Positions 63,740-64,000 of a stretch of 64,000 bases of DNA are shown piece after piece. The stretch covers positions 24,924,001 to 24,988,000 of the forward strand of contig NW_020825288.1 in the NCBI RefSeq assembly GCF_003286085.1. The letters run 5' to 3'. Below the pieces are notes generated by a model, which was not told where the DNA came from, ran no database searches, and saw nothing but the letters and a program-made list of their open reading frames with translations. The DNA comes from Drosophila persimilis. Its lineage: Eukaryota > Arthropoda > Insecta > Diptera > Drosophilidae. The position numbers were made by a program, and so were the translations under genes. Within the stretch, counting starts at the first letter, position 1. Each line of letters starts with the position of its first letter.

Positions 63740-64000
63740 AAAAACAAGTTGGCTAAGGCCGGGGCTATGCTTTTATACCCGGTACCCAGCCAGCATACAT
63801 TTAAGCTTATTTTATTTTATGGGAGATTTGTATTATCGGTTTACAGTTACATCATCAGTTATTTGATCTCGCCAGCGGGCGCACACTGCACACTTGCGTT
63901 TATAGTCTTTGAGAACTAGACGTGAAACAAGACGGACGGACAGACACGGCTTCATCGACTCTTTTATTGATGCAGATCAATAATTCGTATACTCTATGGG
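63740..64000 (+). mobile_element. DINE-like element cut by the right window edge
   Basis: It begins around AACAAGTTGGCTAAGGCCGGG, split as AACAAGTTGGC and TAAGGCCGGG, followed by CTATGCTTTTATACCCGGTACCC, split as CTATGCTTTTATA and CCCGGTACCC, a degenerate middle, GACGGACGGACAGACAC, TTCATCGACTC, TTGATGCAGATCAA and GTATACTCTATGGG at the edge. This is the DINE-1/INE-1 block order. The 3' terminal part is beyond the window. Confidence 0.75.

Larger units (their letters stand above)
49737..63740. other. 14 kb without recognisable genes
   Basis: I find no frame with family similarity, codon-usage appearance or convincing exon borders. The composition is moderate in GC with many T/A-tract and GCC-rich patches, as in long introns or regulatory intergenic DNA of flies. 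Small local repeats: GGGAGCC-type units at 50459-50495, a GAT run at 50515-50528, GGGATG-type units at 52190-52222, (GTCT)n at 53535-53561, a GGACAGCC-type run at 55375-55405, (GT)n at 58042-58062 and ATTTTC units at 62473-62495. It could be an intron of the transcript starting at 39.9 kb. Confidence 0.5.

Overview
The window is arthropod nuclear DNA and reads as Drosophila. Its genes have short introns with GT-AG borders. Its promoters carry Drosophila core motifs: DRE, and Ohler motif 1, motif 6 and motif 7. Its tRNAs are dispersed copies of a kind typical of flies, and its intergenic DNA holds DINE-1/Helitron-type fragments with the usual 'gacggacagac ... actttatgggg' signature. A fly outside the melanogaster subgroup, possibly of the obscura group, is an inference from sequence style and not proven. 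There are no bacterial features.

Left part (1-20.4 kb) is gene-dense. In order: a PHRF1-type RING+PHD protein (minus, cut by the left edge); Rev7/MAD2L2 (plus); SF3A3/noisette (minus); a kinectin/RRBP1-type ER coiled-coil protein (plus, six coding exons after a roughly 4 kb 5' intron); Mps1/TTK kinase, ald (minus, four exons); and TMEM192 (plus, four exons). Three of these genes (SF3A3, the RRBP1-like gene and TMEM192) start at copies of one extended promoter module built from Ohler motifs 6 and 1. Two copies lie in inverted orientation around a 1.6 kb repeat-rich spacer.

Middle part (20.37-47.18 kb) is one large minus-strand host gene that I assembled from eight coding exons. It has a long disordered N-terminal region and a C-terminal seven-bladed WD40 propeller resembling ZNF106. 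Its exons include a 69-nt exon with a GC donor and a 19-nt microexon. Its introns hold several independent genes: an intronless Rpn12 paralog, an intronless Bax-inhibitor-1 paralog (both look like retrocopies), three tRNA-Ala genes, and a plus-strand TATA/Inr promoter with an ATG-free first exon at 39.9 kb.

Right part (47.2-64 kb) begins with a small membrane-protein ORF abutting a tRNA-Ala, followed by two more tRNA-Ala genes and one tRNA-Pro. All six tRNA-Ala(AGC) copies in the window are identical over 73 nt. From 49.74 kb to the right edge I recognise no coding sequence. The stretch holds microsatellites, short tandem repeats and, at the very end, a DINE-like element cut by the window edge.

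The strongest novel leads are the recurrent, partly inverted promoter module with its associated dispersed repeat (5.8-7.4 kb and 18.7-18.9 kb), the two nested retrocopies (one apparently using a transposon-derived TATA box), and the unassigned plus-strand promoter at 39.9 kb.
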